In this document: piece after piece, positions 1-7,096 of the stretch | Layout: each line of letters starts with the position of its first letter | Numbering within the stretch: the first letter of the stretch is position 1 | Assembly (NCBI GenBank): GCA_964401455.1 | Contig: CAYNYI010000100.1 | Span: 1-9,925 of the forward strand | Length of the DNA: 9,925 nt | Source of the DNA: CAYNYI01 sp964401455 | Lineage (GTDB): Bacteria > Fibrobacterota > OXYB2-FULL-49-7 > CAYNYI01 | Reading direction: 5' to 3' | Notes under the pieces: model-generated | Told to the model about the DNA's origin: nothing | The model's input: only the letters and a program-made list of their open reading frames with translations | The model's database searches: none | Program-made: the position numbers and the translations under genes

Positions 1-47
1 ATCACCATCATAACAGGTTTTTGTATGCTTATTTTAGTGAGAAACAT
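1..47 (-). CDS. RND family efflux transporter, N-terminal fragment (cut by window edge)
   Basis: Only the first 15 codons lie in the window, starting with ATG at 45-47 and read leftwards. They give MFLTKISIQKPVMMV. This resembles the usual start of RND inner-membrane pumps (AcrB/MexB and relatives), which begin with a short amphipathic stretch of the form MxLxxxSIxxPV before the first membrane helix. A purine-rich ribosome site (GGAAAAGGAAG) sits upstream of the ATG. The gene follows the adaptor gene by 44 bases in the same direction, which is where the pump of a tripartite efflux system is expected. The pump would use the proton motive force to export substrates through the adaptor and the TolC-like channel. 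Substrate class cannot be judged from 15 residues. The family assignment rests on the short match plus the context. Confidence 0.72.
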   Translation of the reverse strand, partial: MFLTKISIQKPVMMV

Positions 48-91
48 TTATCCGTTCTTCCTTTTCCGGCGGCGGTATGCCGCAAATAATT

Positions 92-1138
92 CTATAACGT
101 TTTAACGAGCTCCCCGTCCGCCAACTGAGATCCGCCTTCAATAACCACTTTGTCCCCGGGAGCGATTCCGCTTACTATCTCATAGCCGTTTTCTGTCCTT
201 AGACCTGTAACGACTTTTCTTCTCAAAGCTTTCCCGTCTTTTATTATATATACGAACTTTTCTTCCCGAATAGAAAATACAGAAGCAAAAGGCACGGCTA
301 CGGCTTTTTCTGCTTTTTCAACAACCGTATATACAGTCACAAACATACCGGGTCTTAGTTTTCCGGATTTATTTTCGAGAACGGCTTCCACCCTGAAATT
401 ATGGTTTTCAGAATTACCGCTGATCGCTACATCGGCTATCTTTCCTGACAGAGTATCTCCGCCTTTTAAGACATGACATTCCTGACCCTTTTCAAAGGCG
501 GAGATTATGGTTTCATTAACATAAAAAATAACACGGACCTTCTTGAGGGTCGCGATATCGGCAAGGGGCGCGCCCGGCCCGACTTTGGTTCCGGTATTCT
601 GATGGATAGCAGTCACTCTTCCTGAAAAAGGAGCGACCGCGTTGAAGGCTTTTTTAGAGGACTGATAAGCCGCTCTGGCCATCCTTAAGCCTGTTTTTGC
701 TCCGTCAAGCGCGCTTTCGGATGCCCCGCCGGATTCAAACAGGACTTTCACCCTTTCATATTCCTTCCGGGCGTTCTCAAACTGGGCCTTTGCTGTTTTA
801 TATTGAGGATTCACATCATTCACATCAAGAGCCACTATTACGGAGCCCTTTTTCACATAATTCCCTGTTGCGTAATTAATTCTGCTTATAGAAGCGGGGA
901 CCCCCGCCGAAAGAGTGGCCTGAAAATAGCCTTCGACCGTTCCGCCTGACTGCTCGTAGACCTTTAATGTGGAAGATTCCAGCTCGAGTACCCGGACGGG
1001 AACTCCTTCTCTTTTTTGAATTTCACTTATACTCTCTGATCTTCCTTCTTCTTTTTTACCGCATCCTGATAAAAACAGAATAACGAGGGTTATGACAGAA
1101 AGGACCGGGAAAGAGTTCTTGCCGTTTCCAAAAATCAT
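92..1138 (-). CDS. RND efflux periplasmic adaptor (membrane fusion protein), lipoprotein
   Basis: The 348-residue product is a periplasmic adaptor (HlyD/AcrA-type membrane fusion protein) that would bridge an inner-membrane RND pump and an outer-membrane channel. A hydrophobic N-terminus ends in the lipobox LSGC with Cys26, so the mature protein should be lipid-anchored. The first lipoyl half is at about residues 75-111, with a GNYVKKGSVIVALD-like turn. A short alpha-hairpin follows at about 112-165 (AQFENARKEYERVKVLFESG). The second lipoyl half is at about 168-198 (APFSGRVTAI, then GTKVGPGAPLADIA), with the beta-barrel after it. The membrane-proximal domain forms the C-terminus, with a typical GLRTENGYEIVSGIAPGDKVVIEG stretch interrupted by no gaps. 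The ATG overlaps the tolC-like stop as ATGA, and GGAGG lies 7 bases before it. The short hairpin is typical of smaller RND adaptors. The exact substrate is unknown. Confidence 0.9.
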   Translation of the reverse strand: MIFGNGKNSFPVLSVITLVILFLSGCGKKEEGRSESISEIQKREGVPVRVLELESSTLKVYEQSGGTVEGYFQATLSAGVPASISRINYATGNYVKKGSVIVALDVNDVNPQYKTAKAQFENARKEYERVKVLFESGGASESALDGAKTGLRMARAAYQSSKKAFNAVAPFSGRVTAIHQNTGTKVGPGAPLADIATLKKVRVIFYVNETIISAFEKGQECHVLKGGDTLSGKIADVAISGNSENHNFRVEAVLENKSGKLRPGMFVTVYTVVEKAEKAVAVPFASVFSIREEKFVYIIKDGKALRRKVVTGLRTENGYEIVSGIAPGDKVVIEGGSQLADGELVKTL

Positions 1139-2586
1139 TTATTTTCCTCCACGGAATTGTTTATTGTTTTTCCTGCATCTCCGGTAAAAAGCTCAAGATC
1201 TATAACCGCACTGTAATAGCCGTATTTCGCGGCGTTCAAGGCTATATTGGCCTGCTTCTGTTCCAGTTCCGCTTTTTGCAGGTCGGTAATCGTGACCGAA
1301 CCCGCTTTATACCCTTTTTCGGCAACTTCATAGCCGCGCTCGGCTACTTTAAGAAGAGATTCGGCCTGCTCAAGGTTCTCCTGCATTCTGCCAAGATTAA
1401 GATAAGTACTCTTAAGTCCGAGTTCGAGTTTTTTCAGAGTTTTTCTGCGGCTGCTTTCGAAAGATTCAAGCCCGGCTTTAGCTTGCTGCGTCTTCTGGAA
1501 TATCTGAAATCCCTTGAAGATATTCATAGAAAGACCGGCAAACACACTTTGGTTATCGTGCCATTCTATTTCATCACCTTTATTATACTGCGATATCTTT
1601 CCTATCGAAGCACCGCAGTAAACCATGGGATAATGGTCGCTTCTGGAAAGAGAGACAAGGAGCTCCTGAATTTTTTCTCCATGCAAAAGCTGCTTCAGAA
1701 CGTTATTTCCCTCCAGAAATCTTTCCCGGACCTGACTGTAATCATATTCTTTTCGCTGCGATTCCGGGAAATCTCCGCTCAGAGTTATATCAGCGGGCTC
1801 TTCCGTAATTCCGCATGTGCTGGCAAGAGACTCAAACGCAAGAGTCTTTCCTGTTTCCGCCTCTAATAAAGACATAGAGTTTTTCTGCAGCGCCATCTTT
1901 GATAACAATGTGTCTAGTTCGCTTCCACTTCCTACACGAAAACGGATCAGGGAGTTTTTATGGCTTTCCTTTGATATTTCCAGAGCTTTTTTAGTAACTT
2001 CAAGATTTTTCTCAGCCAAAAGCGCCTCATAAAAAGATTTCTTAATTCCTGCAGCGGTTTTGTTTTCTATCTCATCAAGTTTGGCCTTGATTGAAGCCCT
2101 TTGCTCTCTGGCTATTTTCAGCCCGAGCCCGACCTTGCCCTGAGCAAAAACGGGCTGCTGAATCTCAAGACCATAATTAAGAGTGTTTTTTTTCTGTTCC
2201 GGCATAAGATCAGAAAAGCCTGCCATTATGCCATCAAGAGACCCTCCCACAATATATGCGCCCGGTTCGCTCATGGGAGAAACACCGCTGTCCTGCAGGA
2301 CCTCTGTCACAGAAGGGAAATCACCCATTCCGGCGTCTTCTGAAGAATACGGATTGTACTGTTCAAAAGCCCTCTGATAATTTGCTGAAAAATCAATCTT
2401 GGGTAAAGCGCTTCCCCAGGCTTCTTTTACCTGATGATTTACTTTCTTAAGTTCTTTACGGACCATTTCTATATCTTCGGATTCCTTGAGTCCTTTTTTT
2501 AGAAGGTCGTCAATAGTGTAGGTTTCTGCGATGACATTTATTGGGAGAAACAGGAATATACTGAAAAAAACCAAAAATCTTTTCAT
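1135..2586 (-). CDS. TolC-like outer membrane efflux channel protein
   Basis: The 483-residue product is an outer membrane efflux protein with two OEP-type repeats, expected to trimerise into a beta-barrel plus periplasmic alpha-tunnel. A signal peptide is visible at residues 1-20 (MKRFLVFFSIFLFLPINVIA, likely cut before Glu21). The first repeat begins with a helix (LLKKGLKESEDIEMVRKEL) and a strand (LPKIDFSANYQ). The second carries the helix near the C-terminus (AERGYEVAEKGYKAGSVTI, then DLQKAELEQKQA), whose YxAGxVxxxDL pattern is a family hallmark. Between the first two putative barrel strands (about residues 72-135) there is an unusually long Gly/Ser/Pro/Asp-rich stretch, which may be an extended loop. 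Start and stop both overlap neighbours as ATGA, so translation is probably coupled to tetR and to the adaptor. It would form the exit duct of this operon's pump. Confidence 0.9.
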   Translation of the reverse strand: MKRFLVFFSIFLFLPINVIAETYTIDDLLKKGLKESEDIEMVRKELKKVNHQVKEAWGSALPKIDFSANYQRAFEQYNPYSSEDAGMGDFPSVTEVLQDSGVSPMSEPGAYIVGGSLDGIMAGFSDLMPEQKKNTLNYGLEIQQPVFAQGKVGLGLKIAREQRASIKAKLDEIENKTAAGIKKSFYEALLAEKNLEVTKKALEISKESHKNSLIRFRVGSGSELDTLLSKMALQKNSMSLLEAETGKTLAFESLASTCGITEEPADITLSGDFPESQRKEYDYSQVRERFLEGNNVLKQLLHGEKIQELLVSLSRSDHYPMVYCGASIGKISQYNKGDEIEWHDNQSVFAGLSMNIFKGFQIFQKTQQAKAGLESFESSRRKTLKKLELGLKSTYLNLGRMQENLEQAESLLKVAERGYEVAEKGYKAGSVTITDLQKAELEQKQANIALNAAKYGYYSAVIDLELFTGDAGKTINNSVEENK

Positions 2587-3245
2587 TTATGAAGCCCCTT
2601 CCGTTTTTCCATTCCCAGCCCCGAACAAAGGAAATTCAAGATATTTTCTTTTTCTTTAGTCAAATCCCCGGGCTTTTTCCGGCTTTTCCAGAAAAAATAT
2701 ACTCCCCGCATCAAAGAAATAAAATACCGCGCCGCGGCGGAGCTTTCGACAGACGAGGAAATTTCTCCTTTTTCCCTGGCGCTTTCTATTAATTCAGTTA
2801 AATTATTGAAATTTTCTTCAACATTTCTCATAAATTCACCAATAAGACCGGCATGACGGCTTTTCATGTATTCATTTTCAAATAAACACATAGTATGAGA
2901 ATTAACAACCGCGAGCGAAAAGGCGAATTTTTGACTTATAAGCTCAAGGATAACCTCAATAACATTCGAGATATTTTCATAAAAAGAAAGAGCCGGATCG
3001 GAAGCCTTCCTGATACTGTCAGTCATTTCGCTGTGTTCGCGTAAACCGAGACTGAAAAAAATCGCCTCTTTATCATCATAATAATTATAAAGAGAAGCCT
3101 TGGAAAAACCGGCACGCTCGGCTATATCCTCGAGACGCGCGTCATGATACCCCTTTTCAAGAAAAACATCCAATGCTCCGTCAAGAATGAGGTTTTTCTT
3201 TGTTTCCCTGACAGCGTTTTCTCTGTCAATTTTATGGTCTATCAA
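2583..3245 (-). CDS. TetR/AcrR family transcriptional repressor (TTG start)
   Basis: The 220-residue product is a TetR-family regulator. The N-terminal DNA-binding domain spans about residues 15-62. Its helix-turn-helix is at about 38-58 (LEDIAERAGFSKASLYNYYDD), followed by the conserved K59-E60 and a Phe-rich helix. The C-terminal ligand-binding half (about 70-215) is divergent, as usual, so the inducer cannot be read from it. The start is TTG at 3243-3245. It has GGAG five bases upstream, and no ATG in this frame precedes the conserved helix. It is the first gene of the efflux operon and overlaps the tolC-like gene by ATGA. A repressor encoded first in its own efflux operon normally represses that operon and is released by a pump substrate. 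The inverted repeat at 3263-3292 supports this here. Confidence 0.9.
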   Translation of the reverse strand: MIDHKIDRENAVRETKKNLILDGALDVFLEKGYHDARLEDIAERAGFSKASLYNYYDDKEAIFFSLGLREHSEMTDSIRKASDPALSFYENISNVIEVILELISQKFAFSLAVVNSHTMCLFENEYMKSRHAGLIGEFMRNVEENFNNLTELIESAREKGEISSSVESSAAARYFISLMRGVYFFWKSRKKPGDLTKEKENILNFLCSGLGMEKRKGLHK

Positions 3246-3262
3246 AATGACTCCGAAGTCAG

Positions 3263-3292
3263 AATTATAAATACAAGGTTAAATTTATAATT
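3263..3292. promoter_or_regulatory. Perfect inverted repeat, candidate TetR operator
   Basis: AATTATAAAT at 3263-3272 and its exact reverse complement ATTTATAATT at 3283-3292 flank a 10-base spacer. The 30-base element begins 17 bases upstream of the tetR TTG codon and overlaps the best promoter candidate. TetR-family dimers bind palindromic sites of this size, usually next to their own gene. The half-sites are entirely A/T, so chance occurrence in an AT-rich spacer is a real alternative. Confidence 0.55.
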
Positions 3293-3310
3293 TTTCACAT
3301 CCTATTTCAA
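3284..3310 (-). promoter_or_regulatory. Candidate promoter of the tetR-efflux operon
   Basis: Reading leftwards, TTGAAA (3305-3310) and TATAAA (3284-3289) form a -35/-10 pair with a short 15-base spacer. The -10 lies inside the right arm of the inverted repeat, so a bound repressor would block polymerase. A second TATAAT occurs in the left arm (3264-3269) but lacks a good -35 partner. This is a match by eye only. Confidence 0.35.
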
Positions 3311-3521
3311 GCCCCTTTAAATTTTTCTTTGAATTTTGTGCGAAATGTTTCTGAGGACTTTTATCTTGCCCCCGGGAATAATGGCCAATACCGCAGGAAA
3401 AGGTCTTCGAGAGGACAATAAGTCCAACGATATGCCAATAATTAGTTTCTGGGAAGAGAAAATATTACCGGTATAATGACGCGCAAATAAAAAAATATTG
3501 CTTAAATTATTTTGGAAAGAG
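3293..3521. other. Intergenic stretch without a recognisable gene
   Basis: About 230 bases lie between the tetR promoter region and the purA terminator. I see no open frame with family features on either strand and no RNA fold that I recognise. It holds only a 7-base direct repeat GCCAATA (3384-3390 and 3434-3440) and a small hairpin GGAC-AATAA-GTCC (3413-3425). A plus-strand TATAAT at 3471-3476 has no matching -35. Confidence 0.5.
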
Positions 3522-3544
3522 AAAAAATCCGGTCAGGATTTTTT
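3522..3544 (-). terminator. Probable rho-independent terminator of the purA operon
   Basis: AAAAAATCC and GGATTTTTT form a perfect 9-bp stem around a 5-base loop, with a T run on the 3' side when read leftwards. The hairpin overlaps the last codons and the TGA of purA. Only two of the pairs are G-C, so the stem is weak and efficiency may be low. Its symmetry means it could act in both directions. Confidence 0.5.
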
Positions 3545-4813
3545 CAAAAAGGTCTGTTCCCTGTCCGGTCCGACAGAAACAAGAAGAACTTCGGTCTCAC
3601 ACAGCTCCTCCAATCTGCCAAGATAACCACGCGCTTTCTCAGGCAGATCTTTAAAAGACCTGATATTCGAGGTTTCCGAATTCCATCCCTCAACGGTTTC
3701 ATAAACAGGTTCCACTTTTTCCAGAAGCGAAATATCGGCAGGAAAATCTGAAACATCTTTACCGTCAACCCGGTAACCGGTACATATTTTAATCTCATCA
3801 AGTCCGTCAAGAACATCCAGCTTGGTAACGGCCAGCTTGTCAAGACCGTTTGTCTGAACCGCTTTTTTAAGAATCACGGAATCAAACCAGCCGCAGCGGC
3901 GGGGCCGGCCGGTAGTCGCGCCGAATTCTCCTCCGTCTTTCCTTATCTTTTCCCCGATATCATTGTCAAGCTCTGTGGGAAAGGGTCCGTTTCCAACCCT
4001 TGTTGTATAAGCTTTTACCACTCCTATAACCTCATCTATTCTGGTGGGACCCACTCCGGAGCCCGCGCATGCCGCCCCGGCAATCGTATTGGATGAAGTA
4101 ACAAAAGGATAAGTACCATGATCGACATCAAGAATCGTTCCCTGGGCTCCTTCAAAAAGAAGAGACTTTTTATCTTTTATAAATTTATTAGCAAGAGAAG
4201 AAGTGTCACACACAAAGTCGCGTATCCTCTCCGCAGCATCAACATATTCTGAAACATTCTCTTCGAGGGTCATTTTTCCAGCGTCGTAGAACTTTTCGAA
4301 ATACGAGTTTTTATCATCGAGATTGGCTTCTGTCAATTCGAGAAACCTTTCTTTATGCAGAAGATCACCCACCCGGATTCCACAGCGGGCTACCCGATCC
4401 TCATAAGCTGGTCCGATCCCTCTTCCGGTCGTTCCGATCGCCTTTTTCCCTCTTTTCTTTTCACGGACTTTGTCGAGTTTCTTGTGGTATGGCATAACCA
4501 CATGCGCCCGGTCGCTTATAAAAAGACGGCCTTCGGCGCTTATTCCCTTTTCCCTTAATTCATCAATTTCTTTAAGAAGCTGGAGCGGATCAAGTACTAC
4601 ACCGTTTCCGACTATACAGACCTTGTCGGGGTGCATTATCCCGGCCGGAATCAAATGAAAGATGTAGGTATTCTCTCCGGTAATTACGGTATGCCCCGCA
4701 TTGGCTCCGCCCTGAAATCTGACAACCACATCTGATTCAGAAGTAAGAAAATCGACAATCTTCGCTTTTCCCTCATCTCCCCACTGGGAACCTATTACTA
4801 TTCTGTTTGCCAT
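3533..4813 (-). CDS. purA: Adenylosuccinate synthetase
   Basis: The 426-residue protein catalyses IMP + L-aspartate + GTP to adenylosuccinate + GDP + phosphate, the first committed step to AMP, in the cytoplasm. The P-loop-like start GSQWGDEGKAKIVD carries catalytic Asp13, and GGANAGHT carries His41. Both fall at the same positions as in the E. coli enzyme. TTGRGIGPAYEDR, GRPRRCGWFD and VTKLDVLDGLDE are the further signatures, and length is full. The second Gly of the usual GKGK is Ala17 here. The ATG at 4811-4813 has AGG-rich sequence (AGGAAAGG) five bases upstream. It is the last gene of the run that starts near 8463 and ends at a hairpin over its stop codon. It shares the aspartate pool with asd two genes upstream. 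Confidence 0.98.
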   Translation of the reverse strand: MANRIVIGSQWGDEGKAKIVDFLTSESDVVVRFQGGANAGHTVITGENTYIFHLIPAGIMHPDKVCIVGNGVVLDPLQLLKEIDELREKGISAEGRLFISDRAHVVMPYHKKLDKVREKKRGKKAIGTTGRGIGPAYEDRVARCGIRVGDLLHKERFLELTEANLDDKNSYFEKFYDAGKMTLEENVSEYVDAAERIRDFVCDTSSLANKFIKDKKSLLFEGAQGTILDVDHGTYPFVTSSNTIAGAACAGSGVGPTRIDEVIGVVKAYTTRVGNGPFPTELDNDIGEKIRKDGGEFGATTGRPRRCGWFDSVILKKAVQTNGLDKLAVTKLDVLDGLDEIKICTGYRVDGKDVSDFPADISLLEKVEPVYETVEGWNSETSNIRSFKDLPEKARGYLGRLEELCETEVLLVSVGPDREQTFLKKS

Positions 4814-4841
4814 TTACGCCTTTCCTGGTTTCAGCGGAGAC

Positions 4842-5036
4842 TCAAGCCTCTTCCTTTTCTTCCTTATCCGATTCTGAATCCGAAGAACCGAAAGTACTGA
4901 CAAGCTCATCCTCCAGCCTTTCCACTATCAGAGACATGCTTTTTTCCATCCGCATAATCTGGAGAGAAAGTAGAATAAGAAAGGAGGAGAGTATTATCAG
5001 TCCCGCTACAATCACAAATTTTGTAAAAAATTCCAT
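4842..5036 (-). CDS. Small single-pass membrane protein of unknown function
   Basis: I do not recognise this 64-residue protein. A strongly hydrophobic helix spans about residues 5-27 (FTKFVIVAGLIILSSFLIL). A short amphipathic segment that may be helical follows (MRMEKSMSLIVERLEDELV), then a Ser/Asp/Glu-rich acidic tail. Positive charges just after the helix suggest that the tail faces the cytoplasm. The ATG has GGAAG four bases upstream. The gene sits 23 bases after asd and 28 bases before purA in the same direction, which favours a real gene over a spurious frame. No catalytic motif is visible. It could be a small scaffold or regulator, but nothing in the sequence shows which. Its layout, helix then coiled segment then acidic tail, resembles that of the 145-residue protein at the head of the same run. 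Confidence 0.7.
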   Translation of the reverse strand: MEFFTKFVIVAGLIILSSFLILLSLQIMRMEKSMSLIVERLEDELVSTFGSSDSESDKEEKEEA

Positions 5037-5059
5037 ACTGCTTCCATTCGGAGAATATA

Positions 5060-6052
5060 TTAAAGTATCTCGGCAATCTGGACCGCGTTCAAAGCCGCAC
5101 CCTTGCGGAGCTGATCACCGCTTACCCACATATTGAAGCCGTTGGGGCTTATAAGGTCCCGCCGTATCCTTCCGACCATGACATCATCTTTTCCGGAGGC
5201 GTCGAGAGGCATCGGAAAAACATTCTCCGAAGGATTATCAACCATGGTTATGCCCGGAGCTGCGCTCACGATAGCATTCAATTCCTCTGGAGTAGCGCTT
5301 TCTTCGGTCTCGAATCTGATTGATTCTGAGTGCGCTCTGTAAACCGCGACCCTTATACATGTGGGAGAAACAGCGATATCATCGTCATGAAATATTTTTT
5401 TTGTCTCGTTAACCATTTTCATTTCTTCTTCATTGTACCCGTTTTCCCCGATGATTGTATTGTGCGAGAAAAGATTAAAGGCAATCTGATGAGGGAAAGA
5501 CTCTTTTTTGACAGTTCCTCCCTCAAGTACAGCCCTGGACTGGTCTTCGAGTTCTTTCATGGCCGCGGCACCGGCCCCGCTGGCGGCCTGATAGGTGCTG
5601 ACAATAATATTCCTTATCTTTTTCTTTTTATGCACAGGAGCAAGCGGTACAAGCATTATTATGGTGGAACAGTTCGGGTTTGCTATAATTCCTTTATGTT
5701 TTTTAACATCTTCCGGATTAATTTCGGGAATGACAAGAGGGGTGCCCGGGTCCATTCTAAAAGCGGAACTGTTGTCAATAACAACCGCGCCGCTTTTTAC
5801 CGCATCCGGGCCATAATGCCTGCTCCTTGCTCCCCCGGCCGAAAAAAGAGCGACCTGTGATTTTTCAAAACACCCTTCCTTTAATTCCTCCACAGTAATA
5901 TCTGTTTCTTTAAAACGGAGCTTTTTACCCGCAGATCTGGAGGAGGCAAAAAGCCTTAGATCATCAACGGGAAAGTCACGCTGTTCAAGAATTCTCATCA
6001 TTTCGATGCCGACAGCTCCGGTCGCGCCGGCGATTGCTACTTTATAACCCAT
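5060..6052 (-). CDS. asd: Aspartate-semialdehyde dehydrogenase
   Basis: The 330-residue enzyme reduces L-4-aspartyl phosphate to aspartate semialdehyde with NADPH. This is the branch point to lysine/diaminopimelate, threonine and methionine. The N-terminal Rossmann loop is GATGAVG (residues 9-15). The active-site segment NPNCST places the nucleophile at Cys128, and the acid/base His is His241 in RVAVYRAHSES. Tyr154-Gln155 and the C-terminal GRIRRDL...DQLRKGAALNAVQIAE are family features. The numbering is that of the shorter, Gram-positive-like ASADH branch, not the longer E. coli form. The ATG has AAGGAG five bases before it, the best ribosome site of the run. It follows tsaD by 42 bases and precedes the small membrane protein gene by 23. 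Confidence 0.97.
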   Translation of the reverse strand: MGYKVAIAGATGAVGIEMMRILEQRDFPVDDLRLFASSRSAGKKLRFKETDITVEELKEGCFEKSQVALFSAGGARSRHYGPDAVKSGAVVIDNSSAFRMDPGTPLVIPEINPEDVKKHKGIIANPNCSTIIMLVPLAPVHKKKKIRNIIVSTYQAASGAGAAAMKELEDQSRAVLEGGTVKKESFPHQIAFNLFSHNTIIGENGYNEEEMKMVNETKKIFHDDDIAVSPTCIRVAVYRAHSESIRFETEESATPEELNAIVSAAPGITMVDNPSENVFPMPLDASGKDDVMVGRIRRDLISPNGFNMWVSGDQLRKGAALNAVQIAEIL

Positions 6053-6094
6053 ACAAACTCCTTCTCGGTCTTTTTCTGATAAGGCATAAAACTA

Positions 6095-7096
6095 CTATTT
6101 TAATATCAGACTGTCAACCGCATAAGTTTTTTCTTTCAGCGAACACCTTTTTCCTTCTTTATACCGTATATAACCTGCCATAGCGACCATGGCTCCGTTA
6201 TCGGTACAAAGCTCCGGCTCCGGAACACAAAACCGGACACTATTTTTGAGACACCATTTTTCAAGCCTTGTCCGGATACGGCGGTTCGCGGCCACTCCGC
6301 CGGAGAAAAATAAAGTCGGTGTCTTTTCTCTCAGAACAATTCTGGCTGTTTTCTTTACTATAACGTCAGCTACCGCTTCCTGAAAAGAGGCGCATATATC
6401 AGGCCTGCGGTTCTCTATTTCAGAGGGCTTAAGCGATCCGACATGATTAAGCACTGCCGTTTTCAATCCGCTGAAGCTGAAATTATCGCTCCGGGGCATC
6501 GCCCGGGGGAAATGAAAATAATTCTTATCACCCTCTTTGGCAAGTTCTGAAATTTCCGGGCCCGCCGGATATGATAAACCCAGAAGTTTCCCGCATTTAT
6601 CAAAAGCCTCTCCCGCCGCGTCATCAACTGTATCTGAAAGAAGAGTGAATTCCCGGTTTTCGTCTATCCTGACTATTCTTGTGTTGCCGCCGCTGACTAT
6701 AAGACCGGCTATCGGATAAACTATATACCGATTTTCAAAAAAATTCGCAAAAAGATGGGCCTCAAGATGATTAACCGCCATAAACGGTATCCGGAGCCCG
6801 CAGCAAAGACCTTTGGCGAAAGACATACCGACAAGAAGCGCGCCGATTAGTCCCGCTCGGTTAATCCCGCATACGAGATCAAGGTCCTTAACGGATATTT
6901 CCGCTTCGGACAAGTCTTTTTTGAAAACAGTATTTATCTTCTGTATATGCTCCCTTGAGGCTATTTCCGTTACGATGCCTCCGAACCGGCTGTGAGTCGT
7001 CTGAGAAAAACGGTTATTGCAGAGAAGACCTTTTTCGGAGTGCATTATGCCCACAGAAGTGTCGTCGCAGGAAGTTTCTATACCCGCGACAATCAT
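6095..7096 (-). CDS. tsaD: tRNA N6-adenosine threonylcarbamoyltransferase TsaD
   Basis: The 333-residue enzyme transfers the threonylcarbamoyl group from threonylcarbamoyl-AMP to A37 of ANN-decoding tRNAs, working with TsaB and TsaE (not encoded here). The ASKHA-fold start GIETSCDDTS is clear. The metal site is His110 and His114 in NHLEAHL, with Asp299 in CTDNGAM. FSGGVAANRRIR is the second nucleotide-binding loop. The loop normally reading GPGL before LVGALLVG-type sequence is RAGL here (residues 80-83), with Pro and the first Gly replaced. Length is within the family norm. Its ATG overlaps the stop of the YbbR-like gene as ATGA, with only a weak upstream ribosome site, which suggests coupled translation. 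asd follows after 42 bases. Confidence 0.97.
   Translation of the reverse strand: MIVAGIETSCDDTSVGIMHSEKGLLCNNRFSQTTHSRFGGIVTEIASREHIQKINTVFKKDLSEAEISVKDLDLVCGINRAGLIGALLVGMSFAKGLCCGLRIPFMAVNHLEAHLFANFFENRYIVYPIAGLIVSGGNTRIVRIDENREFTLLSDTVDDAAGEAFDKCGKLLGLSYPAGPEISELAKEGDKNYFHFPRAMPRSDNFSFSGLKTAVLNHVGSLKPSEIENRRPDICASFQEAVADVIVKKTARIVLREKTPTLFFSGGVAANRRIRTRLEKWCLKNSVRFCVPEPELCTDNGAMVAMAGYIRYKEGKRCSLKEKTYAVDSLILK

Noticed and set aside
1276..1866. A 196-residue plus-strand frame inside the tolC-like gene
   Set aside because: Antisense to a well-supported gene, with low-complexity Phe/Ser-rich composition and no family features.
3384..3440. GCCAATA repeated 50 bases apart in the tetR-purA spacer, with a tiny GGAC/GTCC hairpin
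   Set aside because: Seven-base repeats and four-base stems are expected by chance in such a spacer, and no larger structure is present.
3466..3476. TATAAT on the plus strand facing purA antisense
   Set aside because: No -35 box at a suitable distance and no gene in that direction.
5330..5860. A 176-residue plus-strand frame inside asd
   Set aside because: Antisense to asd, whose catalytic residues are all in place, and the frame has no coherent protein features.
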